Origin: Kitasatospora sp. GP82
Lineage (GTDB): Bacteria > Actinomycetota > Actinomycetes > Streptomycetales > Streptomycetaceae
Assembly: GCF_029892105.1 (NCBI RefSeq)
Contig: NZ_JARZAJ010000016.1
Location: forward strand, 124,001 to 188,000
Length of the DNA: 64,000 nucleotides
Direction: 5' to 3'
This document shows positions 8,073-16,014 of the stretch, in pieces. The position numbers were made by a program, and so were the translations under genes. Under the pieces are notes generated by a model, which was not told the DNA's origin, did not search any database, and saw only the letters and a program-made list of their open reading frames with translations. Numbering within the stretch: position 1 is the first letter of the stretch; every line of letters begins with the position of its first letter.

Positions 8073-8819
8073 ATGGGCATGACCCTGGACGCGGGCCGGC
8101 TGGGTGCCTACCGGGACACCGGCAGCGTGAGCCTCGGTCAGCTGCTCACCGAATCCCAGCGGACGGAGCTGATCCACCGGCTCGACCTGGAGTACGGACT
8201 GGCCGACGGCCGGCATCTGGAGTTCGACGGAGTGTCGGGCAGTGGCCCCGGCAAGCTCAAGGTCTTCATCAACTGGTGGGAGCGCCAGCAGGACGTGGTG
8301 GTCGAGGCCGAGGCGCAGATCGCTCTGTGGGCCTCGGAGTTGCTCGGCTCGCGTGCCCGGCCGATGGGTGACGAGACCTTCATCAAGCCGCCGCAGCACG
8401 GAGCCGAGATCCAGTGGCATCAGGACTTCGCGGTCTACGCCGAGTTCGACGACCGCTTTCTGACCTGCTGGATCGCCCTGGACGACGCCACCGAGGGCAA
8501 CGGTGCGATGGTCTTCGCCCCCGGGACGCACGAACGCGGCCGGTTCCGGCCGCCGCAGCTGGCGGCGCCGGCGGCGGAACCGGCGGACGGCCGGGCTCTT
8601 CAGGGCCTCGACCATCTGGCGACGCTGGACCTGCCGGTGCTGCCGGACCCGGTGGCGATCGGAGTGCCGACCCGGGCGCACGAGGTGTCGGCCGGTCACT
8701 GCTCCTTCCACCACCCCCACCTCTGGCACCGGTCCGGGCCGAACAACAGCCCGCACTGGCGGCGCGCCGTGGCCCGCCGCTTCTGGGCCGACGACAGCGA
8801 CCGGGTGCTGGGCCGATAG
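8073..8819 (+). CDS. Phytanoyl-CoA dioxygenase (PhyH)-like oxygenase
   Basis: 248 residues with the facial triad of Fe(II)/2-oxoglutarate oxygenases: His116-x-Asp118 in IQWHQDF, and a distal His in the HHPHLWHRSGPNNS segment followed by an Arg-rich strand (RRAVARRFW) for 2-oxoglutarate. PhyH proteins hydroxylate small molecules and, in some pathways, carrier-bound or peptide substrates. The ATG at 8073 lies 10 bases after the upstream stop, so it is in the same operon as the HExxH gene. Two oxygenases side by side suggest two hydroxylations of one product, or one acting on a building block. The substrate is inferred only from context. Confidence 0.8.
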   Translation: MGMTLDAGRLGAYRDTGSVSLGQLLTESQRTELIHRLDLEYGLADGRHLEFDGVSGSGPGKLKVFINWWERQQDVVVEAEAQIALWASELLGSRARPMGDETFIKPPQHGAEIQWHQDFAVYAEFDDRFLTCWIALDDATEGNGAMVFAPGTHERGRFRPPQLAAPAAEPADGRALQGLDHLATLDLPVLPDPVAIGVPTRAHEVSAGHCSFHHPHLWHRSGPNNSPHWRRAVARRFWADDSDRVLGR

Positions 8820-8898
8820 ACCCGGCGGCCGACTCCGCGCCGGCCGCCCCGCACCGACGACAGGCACAACCACAGGAAGCAGGAAGAGAGGACACTGC

Positions 8899-9939
8899 GT
8901 GGAAGCGGTCATGCATGAACCGGTGAAGATCTGGGTCCAGGCCACCACCCGGTGCAACATGGATTGCATCCAGTGCTACGACGACGTGTGTTCGCCCGAG
9001 GGGCGGCCGGACGAACTCACGCTGGAGGAGCACAAGAAGCTTGTCGACTACTACGTCGACAACGGGATCATGCATGTCTTCTACGAGGGAGGCGAGCCCT
9101 TCCTGCGGCCGGACTTCCTCGACCTCGTCGAGTACTCCGGGCGGCGGCTGATGACCTGGATCCGGACCAACGGGACGCTGCTCGACCAGCCCACCGTGGA
9201 CCGTCTGGTCGGCGCCGGTGTCAACACCGTGGTGGTGGACCTGTTCGCGGCCCGCAAGGAGACGCACGAGCGCATCACGGGCCTGCCGGGCAGCTATGAC
9301 CTGGCTGTCGAGGGGATCCGCCGGCTGGTGGACAGCCCGATCAAGGTGATCATGGCCTGTATCGTCAACCGCTACTCCGCGCCCGAGCTCCAGGAGTACA
9401 CCGAGCTGGCCTCGTCGCTCGGTGTCCCCAGGGTCGGTTGCCTGCGGCTCTACCCGCTCGGGCGGGCCAAGCAGAACTGGTCGGACCTGTCCGTGTCGCT
9501 GGACCGGATGACCGAGGCGATCGAGTCGGTGCAGCCGCCGGACGACGTGTACTTCATGAAGTCCTGGCACCCCAAGAACGCCAACTGCTGCTGGCAGTCC
9601 ATCGCGCTGGACGCCTCCGGCACCGCGATCGGCTGCCCCTACCTGCGCGGCCTGGTCGACTTCGGCAGCGTCCGCGAGGTGCCGCTGCTGCAGACCTGGG
9701 ACGACCCGCTGCACCGCCAACTGCGGGACGCCACGGGGCCCGGTGGCTGCGACGGCTGCTACGGAACCTCCAAGACCCGCGGCGGGTGCCGGAGCACCGC
9801 CTACGCGTTCACCGGCCGCTGGGACGGACAGGACCCGTTCTGCTCGGAGATGAACAACGGAACGGACCTGACCCGCCTCCCGGAGGAGTACCTGCGCCGC
9901 AGTCTGCCGGTCTACCAGCCCGGCCGGCTGGCGGGCTGA
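8899..9939 (+). CDS. Radical SAM enzyme with SPASM-like C-terminus
   Basis: About 346 residues. The cluster-binding motif is CxxxCxxC with Cys19, Cys23 and Cys26 (TTRCNMDCIQCYD), followed by a GGEPFLRPD SAM-binding segment. The C-terminus has a Cys-rich SPASM-like array (NCCWQS, IGCPYL, GGCDGCYGTSK, GGCRS, FCSEM) that would hold extra Fe-S clusters, as in peptide-modifying radical SAM enzymes. The GTG at 8899 has GAGAGGA 6 bases upstream; an ATG at 8911 is an alternative. Together with the RRE gene that follows, this strongly suggests modification of the small peptide encoded downstream. The reaction type (epimerisation, C-C or thioether crosslink) cannot be read from the sequence. Confidence 0.85.
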   Translation: MEAVMHEPVKIWVQATTRCNMDCIQCYDDVCSPEGRPDELTLEEHKKLVDYYVDNGIMHVFYEGGEPFLRPDFLDLVEYSGRRLMTWIRTNGTLLDQPTVDRLVGAGVNTVVVDLFAARKETHERITGLPGSYDLAVEGIRRLVDSPIKVIMACIVNRYSAPELQEYTELASSLGVPRVGCLRLYPLGRAKQNWSDLSVSLDRMTEAIESVQPPDDVYFMKSWHPKNANCCWQSIALDASGTAIGCPYLRGLVDFGSVREVPLLQTWDDPLHRQLRDATGPGGCDGCYGTSKTRGGCRSTAYAFTGRWDGQDPFCSEMNNGTDLTRLPEEYLRRSLPVYQPGRLAG

Positions 9940-9964
9940 CCGCAGCCGACAGCCGACCGTTCCT

Positions 9965-9992
9965 GTGCCGCCGGTGATTACAACGGCGGCAC
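9965..9992 (+). promoter_or_regulatory. Intra-operon hairpin (attenuator or processing site)
   Basis: A perfect 9-bp stem (GTGCCGCCG / CGGCGGCAC) with a 10-base loop in the 101-bp gap between the radical SAM and RRE genes. It could terminate partially, or protect the downstream RRE and precursor mRNA so that they are made in excess. Confidence 0.5.
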
Positions 9993-10040
9993 GGGAGCAG
10001 CCGGCGAACGAGAGCAGCCAACGAACGGGAGTAGCTGCAG

Positions 10041-10370
10041 ATGCCTTTTGTGGAAGGCCGATTCGTCAAGACCGACGGTATCCGGGAACGGCCGATGGAG
10101 GAGTGGGACTGCCTGCTGGTCTTCACCCCCGCCAAGCCCGACCTGCATATCCTCAACACCACCAGCTGGGCGATCATGGAGCTCTGCGAGGGCCAGGACT
10201 TCACCCAACTGGTCGCCGACTACCAGGAGTTCAGCGGCGGCCGGGTGGACCGGGACGCGGCCCGCAACCATGTGCGCCGAGTCGTGCGCAACCTCGAAAC
10301 CAAGGGAATCGTCACGCGGTTGGCGGCCGAGCCGACCGCCACCGAGCAGCTCTCGGCCGCCGCGGGCTGA
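10041..10370 (+). CDS. PqqD-like RiPP recognition element (RRE) protein
   Basis: 109 residues with the winged-helix pattern of PqqD-family chaperones: a beta strand (DLHILNTTSWAIMELCEG), then helices (FTQLVADYQEF, AARNHVRRVVRNLETKGIV). RREs bind the leader of a precursor peptide and present it to radical SAM or other enzymes. It is placed directly between a SPASM radical SAM enzyme and the candidate precursor. ATG at 10041; the Shine-Dalgarno sequence (GGGAG, 10028-10032) is acceptable. High confidence in the fold, moderate in the partner. Confidence 0.8.
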   Translation: MPFVEGRFVKTDGIRERPMEEWDCLLVFTPAKPDLHILNTTSWAIMELCEGQDFTQLVADYQEFSGGRVDRDAARNHVRRVVRNLETKGIVTRLAAEPTATEQLSAAAG

Positions 10371-10492
10371 GTACGCGCCCCGCCGCCCCGCCAGTGCTGC
10401 CCGCACCCCCAGAGCCGCCGGGCACGGCCGTGCCCGGTGCGGCAGGTGGGTACCGACCGGTCCCACCGCGACCACCAGGAAGGAGGGAGAGC

Positions 10493-10654
10493 ATGGCCAA
10501 GGAGAACAGCGCCCTCGACCGGCTCAAGCAGAAGGTCGAGCAGCTCGGAGCCATCGAGGAGCCGGCCGCTGCGGTCATCGAGCCGGAGATCCGTACGCCT
10601 GCCCAGTACGCGATGTACACCACGCTGCCGGACGACAGCGAGGACCTCGCGTAA
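10493..10654 (+). CDS. Candidate RiPP precursor peptide, 53 residues
   Basis: The open frame begins MAKENSALDRLKQKVEQLG and ends QYAMYTTLPDDSEDLA. The first 20 residues form an amphipathic, charged helix suited to RRE binding. A Pro/Ala/Glu-rich linker (IEEPAAAVIEPEIRTPA) separates it from a C-terminal segment with two Tyr, Met, Thr and Asp residues. It has no Cys, so a sactipeptide or lanthipeptide is excluded. An AAGGAGGGAG site precedes the ATG closely, predicting strong translation. It lies between the RRE gene and a B12-type radical SAM gene in one operon. I recognise no named precursor family; the precursor role rests on size, position and composition. Confidence 0.7.
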   Translation: MAKENSALDRLKQKVEQLGAIEEPAAAVIEPEIRTPAQYAMYTTLPDDSEDLA

Positions 10655-10690
10655 CCGTCGTCCGAGCACCCTGACCCCGAAACGGATGCC

Positions 10691-13150
10691 ATGACACAGC
10701 CTCCGCGGCCCGGGTCGGCGGAGGGGCGGACAGCCGGGGACTCCCGGGTCCGCCCCTCTCGGGCCGCCAGGTCCGCCAAGCCGACCACACTGCTCGTCAA
10801 CCCACCGCTGTGGAACGCCTACGCGCCGCACCTCGCGGTCCCACTGCTGCTCGCCTCGCTGCGCGGGGCGGGCTGGCCCGCCCGGGCCCGCGATCTGAGC
10901 GCCGACGTACTGGACCGGCTCCTCTCCGGGGACGGCCTGGAGCGGCTCGGTGCGCGGATGCGCCAACGGAGCACGGGCGGGCACCGGGCGGACCGGAACT
11001 TCGAACGGGCCCGGCTGGTGCTGCCCTCGGCGGTCAGGGATGTGGACGAAGCCAAGGCCGTGCTGCGGGACGAGAAGTCGCTGAACGACCACCGGCGCTT
11101 CCAGTGGGCCACCAGCACGCTGCGCAACGCCCTCTGGGTGGTCTCCGCCGCACACCCGGGGCTGGCCTTCGACCTCGCCGTCAACGAGCAGCAGTACGCG
11201 ACGACGTCCACCGCCCAGGTCCTCGCGGCCACCGAGGACCTGATCGGCAACCCGTACCCGGAGCCGCTGGAGGCCGAACTCCGGGACGAGCTCGCGGCAC
11301 CGGACCTCGGTCTGGTCGCGGTCTCGGTCTCCGCCGACACCCAGCTGATCGCCGCGCTCGGCGTCGCCAGGATCGTCCGCCGGCGGCGGCCCGACGTCCG
11401 GGTCGTCTTCGGCGGCAACTACGTCTCCCGACTGGTCACCCGCTGGACCGAGCCCGATCACCCCTTCCTCGACCTGGTCGACGTCTTCGTCGCCTTCGAG
11501 GGGGAGGAGGCGCTCCCGGCCCTGTGCGAGGCGTTCTTCGGCGGGGGCAGCCTCGAGCAGGTCCCCGGAGCCGTATGGCGCGAGGGCGGCCGGCTGCGCC
11601 GGAACCCCGGCCGGGACGCCGACCTGACGAGCCTTCCGTGCCCCGACTACACCGACTACGACCTGGGCAGGTACTTCGCCCCCGGGCCGCTGCTGCCGCT
11701 GCTCGCCTCCCGCAGCTGCGCCTGGAACTGCAGCTTCTGCTCGATCCCCTTCGCCAGCAACAAGTTCCGGATGCGCACACCCTCCGATGTCGTCGACGAC
11801 ATGGACGAGCTGCACCGCAGACACGGCGCCGCCGCCTTCGTCTTCGTGGACGAGATCATGACGCTGCGCTCGATGCGCGGGGTGGCCGAGGAGCTGGTCC
11901 GCCGAGGGCGCTCGTACCACTGGTACGCCGAGACCCGCTTCGCCAACGGCTGGAGCCGGGAACTCACCGAGCTGCTGTACGCCTCGGGCTGCCGACGGCT
12001 GGCCTTCGGCCTGGAGAGCTACAACCAGCGGATGCTCGACCTGATGCGCAAGGAGGTGCGCATCGACTGGGTGGACCGCAATATCGACGCGCTCCTCGGC
12101 GCCGGAATCCCGGTGCACCTCTTCACCATCCTGGGCTTCCCCGGCGAGGTTCCCGAAGAGACCGCCCGGACGGTGGAGTTCGCGCTGGAGACCATCACCA
12201 GGTCCCGCGAGGAGTTCGGCAACCCCTACACGACGTGGGGCGCCAGCCCGTTCGTCCTGGACGTGCACTCGCCGGTCGCCCGTCACCCGGAGACCTACGG
12301 CGTGCGCCCCGTCGAACCGCCCCCGGAGGCGGACCTCGCGCTCTCACTGGACTACACCGTCACCTCCGGCATGAGCGCGGAGCAGTCCGAGGCCGTCGCC
12401 GCAGAGGTGTTCGGCCAGCGCTCCAGCAGCACCCGGCAGTGGTTCCACCGGGTACAGACCCGGGACATCGAGGAGTTCGTCTTCCTGCGGGCCGCGCACG
12501 AGGCCGGGATGCCCAAGACGCAGGGCCGGCCGCTGGAGCTGTTCCGCCCGCCGCGCGGGAGCGACCGGGTGCGGCTGGACCCTGCCCTCTGCGCCATCGC
12601 CCCCAGGGCGGGTTTCACGGCCGGCGGCCACCCGGCGGCACTGGCCGTCTACGACCCCCGGCACGACGTGGTGCTGACCCTCGCGGGCACGGTCGGTGCC
12701 GGAGAGCCGGCACTTCCGCTGGGGCACCGGCTCGCCTTCGACGACCTCTGCGCCGTCCTGGACCGGGCCGCCGGGGCAGACCCGGCCGACGGCACCGAGC
12801 ACATCGCCTGCGCCATGGCCAGGTACGGGATGCTGCAACTGCCGCAGCCCGCCGCCGCGTTCGACTCGCCCGCCGAGGCGCCCGACGGTGCGCTGCTGGT
12901 CGAGGAGCAGCAGGTGGTCGCCGAGGAGGAGAGCCTGCACTGCCTGCCCACCGGCAAGTCCCTGCAGCTGAACGGCGACGCCCGGCGGATCTGGGCGGCC
13001 GTCCGGGACGGCGGGCTCCAGCTCGGCACCCTCCGCGCCGCCCTCGGCAGCGATCGCGCCAGGGCGGCGGTCGACCGCTTCGTCCTGGACCTCGTCCGCT
13101 TCGGATTCGCCTACCTTCTCGACCCTTCTCGACCCGGAGAACGCCCATGA
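10691..13150 (+). CDS. B12-binding-type radical SAM enzyme with C-terminal PqqD-like domain
   Basis: 819 residues. Residues of about 30-290 resemble a cobalamin-binding Rossmann domain (VSVSADTQLIAALG, VRVVFGGNYVS). The radical SAM core follows, with Cys343, Cys347 and Cys350 (SCAWNCSFCSIP), and continues to about residue 560. A linker of about 180 residues leads to a C-terminal 60-residue PqqD-like domain (SLQLNGDARRIWAAVRDG to DLVRFGFAYLL). B12 radical SAM enzymes typically methylate unreactive carbons or rearrange carbon skeletons. A built-in RRE-like domain suggests direct recruitment of a peptide. The start is ATG 10691, 36 bases after the precursor stop. The gene overlaps the methyltransferase by ATGA. 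Confidence 0.85.
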   Translation: MTQPPRPGSAEGRTAGDSRVRPSRAARSAKPTTLLVNPPLWNAYAPHLAVPLLLASLRGAGWPARARDLSADVLDRLLSGDGLERLGARMRQRSTGGHRADRNFERARLVLPSAVRDVDEAKAVLRDEKSLNDHRRFQWATSTLRNALWVVSAAHPGLAFDLAVNEQQYATTSTAQVLAATEDLIGNPYPEPLEAELRDELAAPDLGLVAVSVSADTQLIAALGVARIVRRRRPDVRVVFGGNYVSRLVTRWTEPDHPFLDLVDVFVAFEGEEALPALCEAFFGGGSLEQVPGAVWREGGRLRRNPGRDADLTSLPCPDYTDYDLGRYFAPGPLLPLLASRSCAWNCSFCSIPFASNKFRMRTPSDVVDDMDELHRRHGAAAFVFVDEIMTLRSMRGVAEELVRRGRSYHWYAETRFANGWSRELTELLYASGCRRLAFGLESYNQRMLDLMRKEVRIDWVDRNIDALLGAGIPVHLFTILGFPGEVPEETARTVEFALETITRSREEFGNPYTTWGASPFVLDVHSPVARHPETYGVRPVEPPPEADLALSLDYTVTSGMSAEQSEAVAAEVFGQRSSSTRQWFHRVQTRDIEEFVFLRAAHEAGMPKTQGRPLELFRPPRGSDRVRLDPALCAIAPRAGFTAGGHPAALAVYDPRHDVVLTLAGTVGAGEPALPLGHRLAFDDLCAVLDRAAGADPADGTEHIACAMARYGMLQLPQPAAAFDSPAEAPDGALLVEEQQVVAEEESLHCLPTGKSLQLNGDARRIWAAVRDGGLQLGTLRAALGSDRARAAVDRFVLDLVRFGFAYLLDPSRPGERP

Positions 13151-14145
13151 GTGACACCGCCCGAGCCGGACGCGCCAAGCAGGCGAAGGCGGCCCCGCCC
13201 ACCACCTTCCCGTTCGACCTGATGCTGGAGAGCGACTTCCCCGGCCCGCTGGGAGAGCTGATCAGGAAGGTCGGTCCCTACTCGCTCCAACCGCCCTACC
13301 CGTGGGCCAGTTGGTGCTACGCACAGCTGCTGGCCGGGCGGTTGCGGCAGGTCGGGGGCGACTACGCGGAACTCGGGGTGGGCCTCGGCGGCACCTCGTT
13401 GCTGCTGGGACTGATCGCCCGTGAGCAGGGCCGCAGGGTGCGCAGCTACGACAGCTTCGCCGGACTGCCGGCACCGCATCAGGAGTTCGACAACGCCTAC
13501 TTCAAGGACGGCTTCTACCGCAGCGCCCCACAGCAGGAGGACCTGCTGGAACGCTTCCGGCGGGCACTGCGGCGGTTCGACCTGACCGACACCGTGCAAC
13601 CCGTCCGGGGCTTCTTCGCGGACACCCTGAGCGGGCCCGACGCCCCGGCAGGACCGCTGGCCTTCGTCCACCTGGACTCGGACCTGTACGACTCGGTGAC
13701 GCAGTCGCTGGAGGCCGTGTTCGACCTGGTCCCGGAGGGCGGTGCCGTGGTCGTCGACGACTTCTTCCACCCGGCGCAGGGCCCTGCCAGGGCGCTCTCG
13801 GACTTCTGCAACCGCAGGGGGTTCAGCCCGGTACTGCACGTGACCTTCCCGTACAGCGTTCTCATGTTCAAGGGCGAGGAGCCCGGACCGGGAGACCGCC
13901 GGGCCATCGACGGGAACCACTACTCGCTGGACCTGGTCCGGACGGACAGCGTGCTCCGCCGCGCCGTCGCCCGGAGCGCCGATGACGCGACCGAGCGTTC
14001 CGCACAGGCCCGCGCACGACTGCTCCGGCTCCTCGACGCACCCGAACCCGGGTACGCGGACATCTACGAGTACTGGCGGTGCCTGGAGTACTTCTGGCAG
14101 CGCATCGACTACCGCCCCGAGGACGGTGCCGTCTGGGAGCTGTGA
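13147..14145 (+). CDS. TylF/MycF-like O-methyltransferase
   Basis: 332 residues. The SAM-binding part is GDYAELGVGLGGTSLLLG, and the Mg-binding acidic pair appears in FVHLDSDLYDS and AVVVDDFFHP, the layout of TylF/MycF sugar O-methyltransferases. Members also occur in peptide pathways. The C-terminal 80 residues are an extension rich in Arg and Tyr. The start ATG at 13147 overlaps the stop of the B12 radical SAM gene, so it is the last gene of the operon and translationally coupled. It may methylate a hydroxyl group installed by one of the oxygenases; that order is inference. Confidence 0.8.
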   Translation: MSDTARAGRAKQAKAAPPTTFPFDLMLESDFPGPLGELIRKVGPYSLQPPYPWASWCYAQLLAGRLRQVGGDYAELGVGLGGTSLLLGLIAREQGRRVRSYDSFAGLPAPHQEFDNAYFKDGFYRSAPQQEDLLERFRRALRRFDLTDTVQPVRGFFADTLSGPDAPAGPLAFVHLDSDLYDSVTQSLEAVFDLVPEGGAVVVDDFFHPAQGPARALSDFCNRRGFSPVLHVTFPYSVLMFKGEEPGPGDRRAIDGNHYSLDLVRTDSVLRRAVARSADDATERSAQARARLLRLLDAPEPGYADIYEYWRCLEYFWQRIDYRPEDGAVWEL

Positions 14146-14269
14146 CACCCCGCGCTCCTGACACCCGGGCCGGAGACGGAACAGAGGGGATCGACATCCG
14201 GATGATCCGCAGAAACCCGGTATGACGTGGCAGAACCGCGCCGTCCGTATCGGGACCTACCCTGGCCGC

Positions 14270-14377
14270 ATGATCAATGGTGGACACGTCATCATCTACA
14301 GCCGTGATGCGGAAGCGGACCGGGCCTTCTTCAGGGATGTGCTGGAGTATCGGCATGTCGACGCGGGAGGCGGCTGA
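14270..14377 (+). pseudogene. Truncated VOC-family (glyoxalase-like) protein
   Basis: 35 codons reading MINGGHVIIYSRDAEADRAF and RDVLEYRHVDAGGG, then a stop. This is the first strand-helix of a vicinal-oxygen-chelate protein, which is normally about 120 residues. Nothing downstream continues the fold. It is a relic at the right edge of the RiPP operon. Confidence 0.65.
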
Positions 14378-14477
14378 AGTCCTCGGTCCACGGGGCGATC
14401 ACGGGACATCTGTCATGCCGAATACGTGAGGCCACGGCACTGGCCGCTGCGACATGCCGGACCGGATACTGCTGGTC

Positions 14478-14594
14478 ATGACGATCACTGAACGCGCAGG
14501 TCTTCGACGGTTCCCCGTGGTGACGGCGGTGGTGTTCACGGGCACCGCGATGGTGAACCTCCTGCAGTTCGGGGTGCACGGCGTAACGGCGTGA
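14478..14594 (+). pseudogene. Truncated rhomboid-like membrane protein
   Basis: 38 codons: a short basic start (MTITERAGLRRF) and one hydrophobic helix (PVVTAVVFTGTAMVNLLQFG). It looks like the first transmembrane helix of streptomycete rhomboid-like proteins, cut before the catalytic part. Homology is judged on one helix, so confidence is limited. Confidence 0.45.
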
Positions 14595-14752
14595 GCGACC
14601 GCAGGCCGACCGGCCATGTGAACGGATGTTCGCGAGCTCGAAGCGCGTGCACTGAAGAGCACCGAGTCCATCGTGGGCGTGGTCAGTGCTGGAACGCCTG
14701 ACCGGCCGACGCCCTGCTCCGATCGGCAGGGACGGGCTCATCGGCGGTGGGT

Positions 14753-14887
14753 TCAGTGGTGGCGGTTGCCGAGGGCGAAGAGCAGGATCACGAAGCCTGC
14801 GAAGAGGTGGGTGCCGGCGATGTAGACCGACGCTCGGATGATCATCGCCTTGCGCTTGCTCTTCTCGTCGCTGACGGCGTTGCTCAT
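14753..14887 (-). CDS. Small membrane protein, DUF6126-like
   Basis: 44 residues: a charged N-terminus (MSNAVSDEKSKRKAM) followed by a single membrane helix (VYIAGTHLFAGFVILLFALG) and NRHH. The pattern with a central GTHLFAGF fits the short DUF6126 proteins of streptomycetes, whose function is unknown. GGAGAA lies 5 bases before the ATG. It appears intact among gene fragments. Confidence 0.7.
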   Translation of the reverse strand: MSNAVSDEKSKRKAMIIRASVYIAGTHLFAGFVILLFALGNRHH

Positions 14888-14948
14888 GGCTTCTCCTGTG
14901 CGGTCATGGGTGAACGGCCACCGCGCGGGCAGGGGCGGATGTGAGGCG

Positions 14949-15173
14949 TCAGCCTGGTACAGCGGCGTCGGCGAGTACGGCCTTCAGCGTAGGCAGCTCG
15001 ACGAGCTCCGGTGCCGCGGGGGCGCCGTGGTCGTCGTGGGGGTGATCGTGAAGCGCACGGCGGTCATGGCCGGGTGTCTCCTTTGGGAGTCCTGACCCCG
15101 AGCGCGCCGGGCACCTCCGACGGTTCGGAAGAACGGCACACAGCCTCTCCATGACGCTGTGTGCGGCGCTCAT
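14949..15173 (-). pseudogene. Possible SulP-transporter remnant
   Basis: The reading frame after the ArsR gene starts MSAAHSVMERLCAVLPNRR, which resembles the N-terminus of SulP sulfate permeases often found downstream of this ArsR type. The remaining residues have no membrane character. A transporter truncated within its first 20 codons is my best reading, with low confidence. Confidence 0.3.
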
Positions 15174-15195
15174 GCGCCCTCCTCGCTTCGCTCGC

Positions 15196-15543
15196 TCACG
15201 CCGTGACCTCCTTGGCGCTGGGCACGCGCAGCTCCTCCAGCAGCTGGCCCTGGTCCGCGATCATCTCGCCGAGGATCCGGCGGGCCGTCAGCAGCAGTTC
15301 TGCGACGTCCGGGGTGCTGAGCGCGTACACCACCGTGTTGCCACCGCGGGTGGCGGTGACCAGATTGGTGCGCCGCAGGACGGCGAGTTGCTGGGAGAGG
15401 CTGGAGGCCTCGATGTCGATGGCCGCGAGCAGGTCGCGCACCGGCATCGGCCCGTCCTGCAGGAGTTCGAGCACGCGGATACGGGCGGGATGGCCGAGCG
15501 TGCGGAAGAACTCCGCCTTCGCCTGGTACAGCGGGACGGCCAT
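15196..15543 (-). CDS. ArsR-family regulator
   Basis: 115 residues with the winged helix of ArsR proteins: FRTLGHPARIRVLELLQDGP, recognition helix SLSQQLAVLRRTNLV, and wing ATRGGNTVVYAL. It has no clear metal-binding CxC, so it may sense something other than metal. It follows the 64-residue gene at 15546-15740 with a 2-bp gap, as one operon. In many streptomycetes this regulator precedes a SulP permease; here only a possible remnant remains. Confidence 0.85.
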   Translation of the reverse strand: MAVPLYQAKAEFFRTLGHPARIRVLELLQDGPMPVRDLLAAIDIEASSLSQQLAVLRRTNLVTATRGGNTVVYALSTPDVAELLLTARRILGEMIADQGQLLEELRVPSAKEVTA

Positions 15544-15545
15544 GC

Positions 15546-15740
15546 TCAGCTCTCTCCTTCTTCTTCCTCCGCGGTGTGCGCAAGCTCGACGCCGTGGCCG
15601 GCCGCGATCCGCAGGAGCCCGGCCACCCGCCCGGCATAGGCCTGGACGCCGTCGTCGTCCCCGAGGTCCTCGGCCTGTCGCAGAGCCCGGCGGGCCTCGG
15701 CCAGCTGCTCGCGCAGCTCCGCGCCGAACACTTCGGTCAC
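15546..15740 (-). CDS. Small helical hypothetical protein in operon with ArsR
   Basis: 64 residues, MTEVFGAELREQLAEARRAL through EEEEGES, predicted almost wholly alpha-helical and acidic at the end. The GTG at 15740 was preferred over one at 15746 because GGGGAGG then has a 6-base spacing. The gene precedes the ArsR gene with a 2-bp gap. Function unknown; small partners of this kind often accompany ArsR genes in streptomycetes. Confidence 0.65.
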   Translation of the reverse strand: MTEVFGAELREQLAEARRALRQAEDLGDDDGVQAYAGRVAGLLRIAAGHGVELAHTAEEEEGES

Positions 15741-15783
15741 AGTCACCCTCCCCGTACGGTCGGCATCGGCCGACCAGCCGCAC

Positions 15784-16014
15784 CTCATGCCACTGCTAGC
15801 GCACGCCATCATGTATGAATATGAAGAATTTTTCAACTCGTTGTTTTCATGGGCGGTCAGTTCAGGCGATCCTGAGCCCTGGGCATCCGTGGAGCAGTCG
15901 ACGGTCTGCCGCTCCGTCAGGTGCGGGGCGCTGTGCGGGCACGCCGGGGCCCGCTCCCGGGCCATTCGCGTGGCAACCGGCATGGCTGAGGCCGATGTTG
16001 GGGAGGTTCTGCCA
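15784..16014. promoter_or_regulatory. AT-rich divergent promoter region
   Basis: A gap of 268 bp between the ArsR operon and the GNAT gene. Positions about 15813-15832 form an AT-rich imperfect palindrome (GAAGAATTTTTC centre), the most AT-rich spot nearby and a plausible ArsR operator. No gene is visible in the gap. Confidence 0.45.
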
